A DNA stretch of 9,208 nt from DTQF01 sp038874185 (GCA_038874185.1 JAVZCX010000027.1:1-9208), one strand, 5' to 3'. Shown: positions 1-6,202, counted from the stretch's first letter. The notes: generated by a model not told the origin, from the sequence alone. Numbers and translations are program-made.

Positions 1-350
1 GACTTGTTGCTATCCAGACAGATCTTGATCCTTCTTTAGCAAAGGCAGATGGGTTAATAGGTAATGTTATAAGTACTGTCGGGAATCTGCCACCATTGCA
101 TAATTCACTGAAAATTGAATATTCATTGTTAAGCCGTGTAGATTATGAAAATCCAAGCATTAAGGAAGGCGAGGCGATTGTAATCTCGGCAGGAACAGCT
201 ACTACATTAGGCGTTGCGCAAAAGGTAAAGAAGAACAAGATGGAAGTCATCCTTAAGAGGCCGATATGCGCGCCAGTAGGCTCGAAGATAGCAATATCAA
301 GAAGAGTAAATCAAAGATGGAGGCTTGCCGGTGCAGGCAAAATTCTATAA
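1..350 (+). CDS. eif2g: Translation initiation factor 2 subunit gamma (aIF2 gamma), C-terminal part, 5' truncated
   Basis: The frame is open from the window edge (first full codon at 3) to TAA at 348-350, about 115 residues. It reads LVAIQTDLDPSLAKADGLIG near the start and ends in ISRRVNQRWRLAGAGKIL. These match the conserved end of archaeal/eukaryotic IF2 gamma (LVAIGTxLDPxLxKAD; AISRRVxxRWRLIGxG), covering the end of beta-barrel domain II and domain III. The GTPase domain lies outside the window. In the family this subunit binds GTP and initiator Met-tRNA and, with alpha and beta subunits, brings the tRNA to the small ribosomal subunit. An in-frame TTG at 96 could be mistaken for a start, but the homology runs through it, so this is an edge truncation and not a short gene. 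It converges on the eL24 operon, leaving a 70-base gap. Confidence 0.95.
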   Translation, partial: LVAIQTDLDPSLAKADGLIGNVISTVGNLPPLHNSLKIEYSLLSRVDYENPSIKEGEAIVISAGTATTLGVAQKVKKNKMEVILKRPICAPVGSKIAISRRVNQRWRLAGAGKIL

Positions 351-398
351 TTTATTAGAAATCTAAATTAAGTTATAAATAAAATAAGAATAAAATAA

Positions 399-416
399 GA
401 AAAAGAAAAAATAAAA
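399..416 (-). terminator. T-rich terminator of the L7Ae-eS28-eL24 operon
   Basis: Just beyond the eL24 stop codon the minus strand reads TTTTATTTTTTCTTTT. Archaeal RNA polymerase commonly terminates on such U-runs without a hairpin. The 351-420 gap holds nothing else recognisable; it is purine/A-rich on the plus strand, so it gives no comparable T-run for the converging aIF2 gamma gene. Confidence 0.55.
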
Positions 417-420
417 TGAA

Positions 421-603
421 TCAATTCTTCTTTTCAGTATGGGTCTTTGATTTTGTCCATTTAAGTTTGGCAGGTTTTCTTTTAAGTTCGAGCATATTCT
501 TCATGCATTTTCCAGAATCAAAATATATCATGGTGCCGTCTGTTTTGACATACACCATTCCAGATCCTTTCCTTATTTCTTTGTTACAGAATGAACACTT
601 CAT
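421..603 (-). CDS. rpl24e: 50S ribosomal protein eL24 (L24e) with an altered zinc site
   Basis: A 60-residue protein of normal archaeal eL24 length. It starts MKCSFCNKEI and contains the family signature KNMLELKRKPAKLKWTKSK. eL24 is a small large-subunit protein whose fold is built around a four-Cys zinc ribbon (CxxC...CxxxC). Here Cys3, Cys6 and Cys33 are present, but the residue where the third Cys is expected (YFCSxKC in relatives) is Asp29 (YFDSGKC). Asp is encoded by GAT, two base changes from TGT, so a single sequencing error is unlikely. Zinc may be held by three Cys plus Asp, or the site may be weakened. AGGTG lies about six bases upstream of the ATG and supports the start. It is the last gene of the L7Ae-eS28-eL24 operon, 41 bases after eS28. 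Confidence 0.95.
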   Translation of the reverse strand: MKCSFCNKEIRKGSGMVYVKTDGTMIYFDSGKCMKNMLELKRKPAKLKWTKSKTHTEKKN

Positions 604-644
604 AACAACACCTAACTAATCAATTGCATTTGATTTGATAATTA

Positions 645-953
645 TTACTTGCTCTTGATTTGCTTTGCCTCTCTTTCAGTATCAACAAGAAGCAATATGT
701 CTCCAACCTTAACCTGACCCTTGACATTTCTTCTTATCACTCTTCCTCTGTCTCTACCATCCAATATCCTGCACATGACTTGCCTAACTTCGCCACAGGT
801 TCCGGTTTTTCCTATCAATTCGATAACCTCTCCCCTGTATCCATTAAGCATCTGCTGTTCAGGTTGGCTCTGTGCTGCCTGCTGTTTTGTGGACGGCGAG
901 GTCTCTTTCTTTTTTGTTTCCTTTTTCTCTTCAGGTTTCTTTTCCTCTGCCAT
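645..953 (-). CDS. rps28e: 30S ribosomal protein eS28 (S28e) with a charged N-terminal extension
   Basis: 102 residues from the preferred ATG. The core (about 40-102) is eS28: GEVIELIGKTGTCGEV, then CRILDGRDRGR, RRNVKGQVKVGDILLL and TEREAK, an OB-fold protein of the small subunit near the mRNA exit channel. Family members are usually about 70 residues. Here about 39 residues precede the core: a Lys/Glu-rich run (EEKKPEEKKETKKKE) and then a Ser/Gln/Thr-rich spacer, likely disordered. The start is set by AAGGTGA seven bases before ATG 953. An in-frame GTG at 962 lies inside that ribosome site and was not used. It sits between L7Ae (23-base gap) and eL24, the usual archaeal order, so the three are almost certainly co-transcribed. 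Confidence 0.95.
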   Translation of the reverse strand: MAEEKKPEEKKETKKKETSPSTKQQAAQSQPEQQMLNGYRGEVIELIGKTGTCGEVRQVMCRILDGRDRGRVIRRNVKGQVKVGDILLLVDTEREAKQIKSK

Positions 954-976
954 TAATATCACCTTGATCTAATTGA

Positions 977-1426
977 TTATTCCTTTTTCTTTCCTTTCTT
1001 TTCCTTTGCGAGCTTTGTTGGTTTCTGTTCCTTCTCTTCCTTCTTTTCTTCCTTTCCAGAAGACGGCATTTTCTGGCCGAGCTTTACAACAATATCTTCA
1101 ATCTCTCCTTTTGCTCCACCGAGATCTTCTATTGCTATCGCTGCGCAGCTTACAGTTATTCCAATGGCCTTTCCAAGTTCCGTCTTTGTTGGAACATATA
1201 CGAAAGGAACTCCCTTTTCCTCGCAGAGAATTGGAAGGTGCATTACAATCTCCTCTGGATTAACATCAGCAGCTATCACTACTAGCTTTGCCTTTCCAGA
1301 TTCTATAGACTTGGTTGCTTCGTTTGCACCTTTTCTTATCTTTCCAGTATCCTTTGCAACGCTCACAGCGTTGATGACTCTGTCTGATATCTCTTTTGGT
1401 ACTTCAAATTTAACATAGCTTGCCAT
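977..1426 (-). CDS. rpl7ae: 50S ribosomal protein L7Ae (eL8), K-turn RNA-binding protein, with charged C-terminal tail
   Basis: 149 residues. Residues 1-120 are typical L7Ae: the RNA-binding motif KGANEATKSIE (32-42), KLVVIAADVNPEEI, LPILCEEKGVPFVYVPTKTELG and the closing helix. L7Ae recognises kink-turn RNA. In archaea it serves the large ribosomal subunit, C/D and H/ACA guide RNPs and RNase P. The family usually ends near residue 120. Here a tail of about 27 residues follows (from SSGKEEKKEEK to KGKKKE), nearly all Lys and Glu, probably disordered and RNA-contacting. GAGGTG lies about eight bases before the ATG. It is the first gene of the operon with eS28 and eL24, transcribed from a promoter downstream of rel. 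The leader contains several TGCA palindromes. Confidence 0.96.
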   Translation of the reverse strand: MASYVKFEVPKEISDRVINAVSVAKDTGKIRKGANEATKSIESGKAKLVVIAADVNPEEIVMHLPILCEEKGVPFVYVPTKTELGKAIGITVSCAAIAIEDLGGAKGEIEDIVVKLGQKMPSSGKEEKKEEKEQKPTKLAKEKKGKKKE

Positions 1427-1450
1427 ACTCTCACACCTCTTAGTTCATAG

Positions 1451-1483
1451 AGTATGCATTATGCATACTTGCATTAAATGCAA
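1451..1483 (-). promoter_or_regulatory. Overlapping inverted repeats in the L7Ae operon leader
   Basis: Positions 1451-1469 form a perfect palindrome, AGTATGCAT-T-ATGCATACT (9 + 1 + 9). Overlapping it by one base, 1469-1483 form TTGCAT-TAA-ATGCAA (6 + 3 + 6). They lie 25-57 bases before the L7Ae start, between the predicted transcription start and the ribosome site. They could be an operator for a dimeric repressor or, as RNA, a 7-bp stem with a 5-base loop. No kink-turn consensus was identified, so L7Ae autoregulation is only a possibility. Confidence 0.5.
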
Positions 1484-1515
1484 TAGAACAAATAGTAGAT
1501 ATATTATGTATTAAT

Positions 1516-1525
1516 CATTTATAAT
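1516..1525 (-). promoter_or_regulatory. TATA box of the L7Ae-eS28-eL24 operon
   Basis: The minus strand reads ATTATAAATG, a good archaeal TATA element, placing transcription start near 1495 and giving a leader of roughly 70 bases. A small inverted repeat, CTTGC-TATT-GCAAG (1527-1540), abuts its upstream side, where TFB binding or a regulator would sit. The promoter lies in the 147-base gap after the rel stop codon, so the ribosomal operon need not depend on rel transcription. Confidence 0.55.
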
Positions 1526-1573
1526 CCTTGCTATTGCAAGTATTTGCAATCAATTATCTTTGCTTGGACATTT

Positions 1574-3520
1574 TTAGATCACAAGAAAAGCTTCTTTTAC
1601 TCCCGGTATTCTTTTCACTTCATTTTTTATTTTTTCTATCTGTTCGCTTGAATTATATGATAGCACCAGGTTAATCATAATCCTTTCATCCTTTGTCTCG
1701 CTTATATTGATCTTCTTTATTTCTATATGCTGGCCCATTAACAGTTTGATTATATCGGACAAAAGCTTTGGCCTGTCTTCACTGACAAGGTTAATTTTTT
1801 GGATGTAAATATTAGTACGCGTCTCCCATTTTGCATTTATTTTCCTTTTGTATTCTGCAGTTTTGGCAAATGTTTTGCAATCAGCTTTGTGAATCGTATA
1901 TCTCCCTTCTTTAGGTGGGTACGATACTATCTTATCATTAATCGTAGGGTTGCAACATTTAGCAAGATTTATGTTTGGTGAATTTATTTCTGTAATCAGC
2001 ATTCCTCCTTCCATTCTTGCTTTCTTTCCTCTTTCTGTTATTGCGATTTCTTGTTCCCTCAACGTACTTTTCTTAGGTCCAATCAGGTTCAATGCCGCGC
2101 GTATCTTAGCTTTGGCTTTCGAAGTTTTAACTATGCCGAGCCAGTTTACATTAACTTTTTTCTGAGGGGAAGTTAATACTTCAACGATATCTCCGTCATT
2201 GAGAACTTGATTAAAAGGTACTATCTTTCCGTTTACCTTTATTTTATCCGCATTCAAACCTATAGAGGTATGAAGTGCGAATGCAAAATCAAGCGCTGTT
2301 GATCCATTAGGCAACTCAACCATGTCTCCTTTGGGTGTAAAAACCACGACTCCCCTTTCGAAAAGTTCGATCTTTATTCCTTCAATGTATTCTTTTTCCT
2401 CAGTTATCTGCCTTTGCCAATTTAGCAGGTTTTTCATCCATTCTATCTTTTTATCAAATTCTTCCTCACCATGTCCTTTATATTTCCAATGGGCAGCTAT
2501 ACCCATTTCAGCAACTCTATCCATTTCTTCAGTCCTGATTTGCGCCTCTATATTCTGTTCGTTTTCTGTGATAAAATTAATATGTATCGACTGATACATG
2601 TTTGATTTTGGAGAAGCGATATAATCGTCAAGGCTCTCAGGAATTATCCTATAATTCTCACTGATCAGCTCAAGTATTCTATAACAATCGCTTACTCTCT
2701 TCGTTATTATTCTTATTGCAAATAAGTCCATCAACTGATCAAATGTAAGTTCCTTTTTCTTCATCTTTCTGTATATTGAATATATGTGCTTTTCTCTGCT
2801 TTTAACATAAACATCAATTCCCTTTGATTTGAGAATTCTTTCAATTTCATTTCTGATTCTTTCAATTTCTTTTTCCTTCCCTTTCTTTTTCTCTTCCAGT
2901 GCGTTTTTTATTTTCAGATATGCTTCAGGTTCCATAACAGAGAGGTATAAATCTTCAAGTTCGTTCTTTATTTTTGTTATATTGAGCTTATGTGCAATCG
3001 GAACGTATATCTCAAAAGTTTCCTCCGCCATCCTTTTTTGCTTATATTCTGGAAGAAACGATATAGTTCTCATGTTGTGCAATCTATCTGCAAGCTTTAT
3101 TATAATGATTCTTACATCTTTGCTAAGCACCAATAACATCTTTCTTATATTTTCTGCCTCAGCCTGTTCAAGTTTTAAGAAAGGAATCTTTCCTATTCTT
3201 GTAAGCCCGTCTACTATCTTTGCTACAGTTTCTCCGAATTCCTTTTCTATAGTCGTTGCAGGTACACCTACATCTCTGCAAACATCATGAAGAAGCGCGG
3301 CCTGTATTGAAACCGTATCATTCAAATATTCAGAAACAATTTCTGCAACTGCTATGCAGTGCATTATATACGGCTCGCCAGAAAGCCTGTATTGATTTTT
3401 ATGCGCAACTGCTGCAAATTCAAAAGCCTTTCTAACTGCAGCTGCATCTATCTCTCCCTCCTTTTTTATTTTCTGAATTAAATTGGAGAATGAATCCTCT
3501 ATTTCTTTTTCTAGTTGCAT
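1574..3520 (-). CDS. rel: RelA/SpoT-family (p)ppGpp synthetase/hydrolase, long form, variant hydrolase site
   Basis: 648 residues from ATG 3520. Domain order is that of bacterial long Rel: HD hydrolase (about 30-190), synthetase (205-350), TGS (385-450), a very short helical linker, zinc/RIS domain (505-560) and ACT (570-648). Synthetase residues are present: R242, K244 and Y250 in the KHIYSIYRKM motif, D265, Y309 (NMYQSIH), E325 (EAQIRT). TGS keeps His417 and the zinc domain keeps C522, C523, H544, C548. In the hydrolase site H54, H78, D79, D83, D145 and N149 are kept, but the catalytic Glu of HDxxED is Arg82 (HDVCRD), suggesting weak or absent ppGpp hydrolysis. The helical region between TGS and zinc domain is about 45 residues, far below the usual length. 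ATG 3520 is preferred over GTG 3529: GTGA sits five bases before it, and it is one base after the DJ-1 stop. Such genes are common in bacteria and uncommon in archaea, so an origin by transfer is likely. Confidence 0.93.
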   Translation of the reverse strand: MQLEKEIEDSFSNLIQKIKKEGEIDAAAVRKAFEFAAVAHKNQYRLSGEPYIMHCIAVAEIVSEYLNDTVSIQAALLHDVCRDVGVPATTIEKEFGETVAKIVDGLTRIGKIPFLKLEQAEAENIRKMLLVLSKDVRIIIIKLADRLHNMRTISFLPEYKQKRMAEETFEIYVPIAHKLNITKIKNELEDLYLSVMEPEAYLKIKNALEEKKKGKEKEIERIRNEIERILKSKGIDVYVKSREKHIYSIYRKMKKKELTFDQLMDLFAIRIITKRVSDCYRILELISENYRIIPESLDDYIASPKSNMYQSIHINFITENEQNIEAQIRTEEMDRVAEMGIAAHWKYKGHGEEEFDKKIEWMKNLLNWQRQITEEKEYIEGIKIELFERGVVVFTPKGDMVELPNGSTALDFAFALHTSIGLNADKIKVNGKIVPFNQVLNDGDIVEVLTSPQKKVNVNWLGIVKTSKAKAKIRAALNLIGPKKSTLREQEIAITERGKKARMEGGMLITEINSPNINLAKCCNPTINDKIVSYPPKEGRYTIHKADCKTFAKTAEYKRKINAKWETRTNIYIQKINLVSEDRPKLLSDIIKLLMGQHIEIKKINISETKDERIMINLVLSYNSSEQIEKIKNEVKRIPGVKEAFLVI

Positions 3521-3521
3521 T

Positions 3522-4031
3522 CTACTCACTCATAAGTTTTACTATCTCTTCGCCAAACTTCCTTGCGAATTTCGGTCCGCTTGCAGTTATGATTTTTCCA
3601 TCTACTACAACTCCTTCATTTATGAAGTTTGCTCCTTTTTGTATCAGATTGCCTTTTTCAGATGGAAAAGCTGTAGCTTTTTTACCGTTTAATATTCCTG
3701 CGTTAGCAAGGATAGATGGAGCAATGCATATTGCAGCAACAATCTTTCCTTTCTTATAAGCATCCTCTGCAATTTTAAGTGCATCTTTATCTTCAAAATA
3801 TACAGAAGCTCCGCTCCCACCTACAAAAACAACAACATCGTAAACATCTAATTTAATGTCTTTTATGTCTAAATCGACGTTTGCTATCCCGCCTAGCATA
3901 CCTATGGATTTTTTAGTTGCTTTCGAGGCTATATCAACTTTCAATCCTTTTGATTCAAAAACATTCTTTGGTTCAAATAGCTCTTCATCTCTAAATTTAT
4001 CTGGAGCGATTATCATAAGAACTTTATTCAT
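3522..4031 (-). CDS. DJ-1/PfpI (class I glutamine amidotransferase-like) family protein
   Basis: 169 residues, normal length for a single-domain DJ-1/PfpI protein. The nucleophile elbow is at 99-106 (AAICIAPS) with Cys102. The partner Glu is likely in RDEELFEP (14-21). VVFVGGSGA (67-75) and ITASGP (148-153) are other family landmarks. In PfpI proteases and many relatives Cys is followed by His (CHG/CHA); here it is Ile103, so protease activity is doubtful. A chaperone, glyoxalase-like or deglycase-type role is possible, but the family is functionally mixed and no specific reaction is assigned. GGTGGG precedes the ATG. It is the first gene of a two-gene operon; the TAG stop is separated from the rel ATG by one base, indicating translational coupling. 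The link to stress is inferred from rel only. Confidence 0.9.
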   Translation of the reverse strand: MNKVLMIIAPDKFRDEELFEPKNVFESKGLKVDIASKATKKSIGMLGGIANVDLDIKDIKLDVYDVVVFVGGSGASVYFEDKDALKIAEDAYKKGKIVAAICIAPSILANAGILNGKKATAFPSEKGNLIQKGANFINEGVVVDGKIITASGPKFARKFGEEIVKLMSE

Positions 4032-4127
4032 AAACCCACCAAGTCAATCAAACATCTTATTATATTACATAAAAATTAAAAAATCAGCTTAATCAATGTT
4101 TTTATTTATTTCTTTTAATTTATTATA

Positions 4128-4595
4128 ATGGAAAATTATCAAAAATTTATAATCGCATTACTGGTTCCATTTATAGCGGGTGGAATAGGATCATTTTTCA
4201 CTTATCCAGAAATAGAATCATGGTACTCTCATTTAGTTAAACCCACATTTAATCCTCCAAATTGGGTATTTGGACCGGTATGGACATTACTGTACATTCT
4301 CATTGGGATTTCATTTTACACTGTCTGGAAAGAAAAAAGCATAAGCAATAACTTAGAAACATACAAGTACTTTTTCATACAATTAGTGCTTAATGCGCTT
4401 TGGTCTTTTGTATTTTTCGGTCTTAAAGATCTTCTTCTTGCTTTATTGGTAATAATATTTCTATTAATCTCAATACTACTTAATATCATTTCATTTTATA
4501 GAGAATCAAAGATTTCAGCTTATCTCTTGATTCCTTATCTTTTATGGGTGTGTTTTGCATCTGTGCTTAACTACTTTGTTTTTATTTTAAATTAA
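4128..4595 (+). CDS. tspO: TspO/MBR family membrane protein (tryptophan-rich sensory protein)
   Basis: 155 residues, the family's usual length, with five predicted membrane helices (about 7-25, 45-67, 78-98, 101-123, 130-153). The family signature is clear: WYSHLVKPTFNPPNWVFGPV followed by WTLLYILIGIS, QLVLNALWSFVFFGLKD and the final LLWVCFASVLNYFVF. TspO proteins bind porphyrins and cholesterol-like ligands and act in stress and tetrapyrrole responses; the ligand here is unknown. No Shine-Dalgarno site is seen. A T/A-rich stretch (TTTTTATTTATT, 4099-4110) about 25 bases before the ATG could be a TATA element for a leaderless mRNA. It is transcribed divergently from the DJ-1/rel operon across a 96-base, very AT-rich gap and converges on tRNA-Gly. 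Confidence 0.95.
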   Translation: MENYQKFIIALLVPFIAGGIGSFFTYPEIESWYSHLVKPTFNPPNWVFGPVWTLLYILIGISFYTVWKEKSISNNLETYKYFFIQLVLNALWSFVFFGLKDLLLALLVIIFLLISILLNIISFYRESKISAYLLIPYLLWVCFASVLNYFVFILN

Positions 4596-4611
4596 GCATT
4601 TTATGATCTGA

Positions 4612-4620
4612 TTAAAAAAG
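4612..4620 (-). terminator. Oligo-T terminator of tRNA-Gly
   Basis: Directly after the discriminator base the minus strand reads CTTTTTTAA, a six-T run. This is the usual archaeal intrinsic stop signal and lies in the short gap between tRNA-Gly and the convergent tspO gene. Confidence 0.6.
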
Positions 4621-4694
4621 TGCGGCGGCCGGGATTTGAACCCGGGTTGCAGCCTTGGCAAGGCCGCGTCCTAACCAGACTAGACTACCGCCGC
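4621..4694 (-). tRNA. tRNA-Gly (anticodon GCC)
   Basis: A 74-base cloverleaf. Acceptor stem GCGGCGG/CCGCCGC (4694-4688 with 4628-4622), discriminator A at 4621. The anticodon stem is CGGCC/GGCTG with one G-T pair, the loop TTGCCAA has anticodon GCC, and the T arm is CCGGG-TTCAAAT-CCCGG. No intron is present and CCA is not encoded (the next base is C, then T), so the CCA is added after transcription. It decodes GGC and GGU glycine codons. Confidence 0.96.
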
Positions 4695-4715
4695 TAAATT
4701 TTTTTAGAAAAGACA

Positions 4716-4725
4716 TATAATTATA
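4716..4725 (-). promoter_or_regulatory. TATA box of tRNA-Gly
   Basis: The palindromic sequence TATAATTATA is centred about 26 bases upstream of the tRNA 5' end, the standard archaeal distance, so transcription would start at or next to the mature 5' base. Immediately upstream, AGATTTT-A-AAAATCT (4732-4746) is a perfect 7 + 1 + 7 inverted repeat lying just after the transglutaminase stop codon; it might mark the end of that transcript. Confidence 0.6.
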
Positions 4726-4755
4726 CATCTCAGATTTTAAAAATCTATTGAATCT

Positions 4756-6072
4756 TTATAATCCAAGCAGGATTGCAATTGCAACTATCGCAACCGCAGC
4801 AACTACGAATAGGCCTACAAACATCTGAAATTCATTTGGAAGGCTTTGGATGTCCGTATACTTTTCAGAAAGGCTTTGCTCTGTATGGACTCTTTCAAAT
4901 GAAATCTCTGTTTTTTCATAATCAGTCAAAAAAGTATTAGGAAAAGTATATCTAACATTCGGACTTAACGGAGGGAGCCTTAAGTTGAATTCCATCTGAT
5001 ACATCTTTTTGGGCTCAAGTATTATTTGCTTTAAACAATCTGAACATTCTACTGAAACAGGCGGGATGAATAAGGCATTAACGAATATCGGAGAATTTTC
5101 TTTGTTTGTTATTTTTACAATTGTTGGCTGGTTTTGATCCAATGGAGGCTGTGGTGAGAAAACAATATTCACTTCAATAGGGTCTTCTTCCGTGAAATTT
5201 ATTATTTCTATATCGACTTTCTCTTCTAAATTTATCTTTTTTGCATCTTTCGAGATCGCGCTTATGGAATCATGAAGCAATGAAATGTCCTCTCCAGTGC
5301 CAGTTCTTACCCTTAACGCATTCAAATTCAGAAATTGGTTGTGGGTAGGATCTATTTCAATCCACCCATAATTAGGGTCATAAACCTCAGACCAAGCATG
5401 CGGAATCCATTTTTTGTCTATATATGCATAGCCGATTATAATCCTTGTTGAATAGTTCTTTGATCTTGCTAGCGCCGCAAATAAATTTGAAAACTCATCA
5501 CATACTCCGGTTCTTTTTTGAAGAACCCAGTCAGAAGGCATGTTACTCAACGTGATGTCACTTATTGTTACGTCGGTGTATGAAGAATTATACTTTATAT
5601 TTCTATAAACCCAGTTCTGCATTTCATACAAATCATAAGGAAAAGAAGAGACAAACAGTTTGCTTAGATTTTTAATGTCCTCATTGATTATAATATATTC
5701 AGTTTCATTAACATAACTTTTAGTTAGCGTATTAGAGTCATTGTTTCGATTTATGTAGTCGGTTTGGATTAAAAAGTTTGCAGTTATTCGCTTTGATCTT
5801 ATTCCGCCAAATTCAAATCTTATTTTAGATTCGGTTCCAGAAACAATTTTGAAAGAATCTGAGAATTCAGAGCTTATTATCTTTTGGTTTTGTGAGTTTG
5901 TAGGTATTGTCACATCCAGAGTGGCATTATCTATAATTCCATCAGCAACAATATCCCAATTCATTGTTACATTTAATAATGCCTTGGTTGGCTTTGCATA
6001 TGATACAGTAAGAGTAAATAGAAAGAAGAATGAAATATACAGAATTATTTCTTTGCGTTTGAAATTATGCAT
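4756..6072 (-). CDS. Membrane-anchored extracytoplasmic transglutaminase-like protein
   Basis: 438 residues. A signal peptide/anchor (about 8-25) leads into an extracytoplasmic region; a C-terminal hydrophobic helix (about 415-437) anchors it in the membrane. The central part (about 145-245) is a transglutaminase-like cysteine-protease-fold domain with the triad in order: Cys191 in RTGVCDEFSNLFAALAR, His225 in PHAWSEVYDPNYGW, Asp241 in IEIDPTH. Residues 285-395 look like a beta-rich domain with CSDC at 343-346. In archaea such proteins may cut or cross-link surface proteins; the substrate cannot be told. Several NxS/T sequons (e.g. N34, N122, N135, N162, N206, N292) fit an outside location. 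No clear Shine-Dalgarno site precedes the ATG. It stands alone between two tRNA genes on the same strand. Confidence 0.88.
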   Translation of the reverse strand: MHNFKRKEIILYISFFFLFTLTVSYAKPTKALLNVTMNWDIVADGIIDNATLDVTIPTNSQNQKIISSEFSDSFKIVSGTESKIRFEFGGIRSKRITANFLIQTDYINRNNDSNTLTKSYVNETEYIIINEDIKNLSKLFVSSFPYDLYEMQNWVYRNIKYNSSYTDVTISDITLSNMPSDWVLQKRTGVCDEFSNLFAALARSKNYSTRIIIGYAYIDKKWIPHAWSEVYDPNYGWIEIDPTHNQFLNLNALRVRTGTGEDISLLHDSISAISKDAKKINLEEKVDIEIINFTEEDPIEVNIVFSPQPPLDQNQPTIVKITNKENSPIFVNALFIPPVSVECSDCLKQIILEPKKMYQMEFNLRLPPLSPNVRYTFPNTFLTDYEKTEISFERVHTEQSLSEKYTDIQSLPNEFQMFVGLFVVAAVAIVAIAILLGL

Positions 6073-6129
6073 AAAATAGTTTATATCAAAATTAATTAAA
6101 TTGTTTTTATTTTAAGATAAGAAGTCAAG

Positions 6130-6202
6130 TGCCGCGGGGCGGATTTGAACCACCAACCTTTCGGTCTTCAGCCGAATGCTCTCCCAATTGAGCTACCGCG
6201 GC
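6130..6202 (-). tRNA. tRNA-Phe (anticodon GAA)
   Basis: A 73-base cloverleaf. Acceptor stem GCCGCGG/CCGCGGC (6202-6196 with 6137-6131), discriminator A at 6130. The anticodon stem is TTCGG/CCGAA, the loop CTGAAGA has anticodon GAA, and the T arm is GGTGG-TTCAAAT-CCGCC. No intron is present and CCA is not encoded (the sequence continues CTTG). It decodes UUU and UUC. Confidence 0.96.

Noticed and set aside
2829..3290. A 153-codon open frame on the plus strand opposite rel
   Set aside because: It lies wholly antisense to the strongly conserved HD and synthetase coding region, its protein is low-complexity Ser/Phe/Ile, and it has no ribosome site.
3520..3529. GTG 3529 as the rel start, overlapping the DJ-1 gene by 8 bases
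   Set aside because: No ribosome site precedes it, whereas GTGA lies five bases before ATG 3520; with the ATG, residue numbering also falls in register with known Rel enzymes.
6081..6089. GATATAAAC (minus strand) as TATA box of the transglutaminase gene
   Set aside because: It is about 15 bases before the ATG, which would put transcription start inside the gene; left uncalled.
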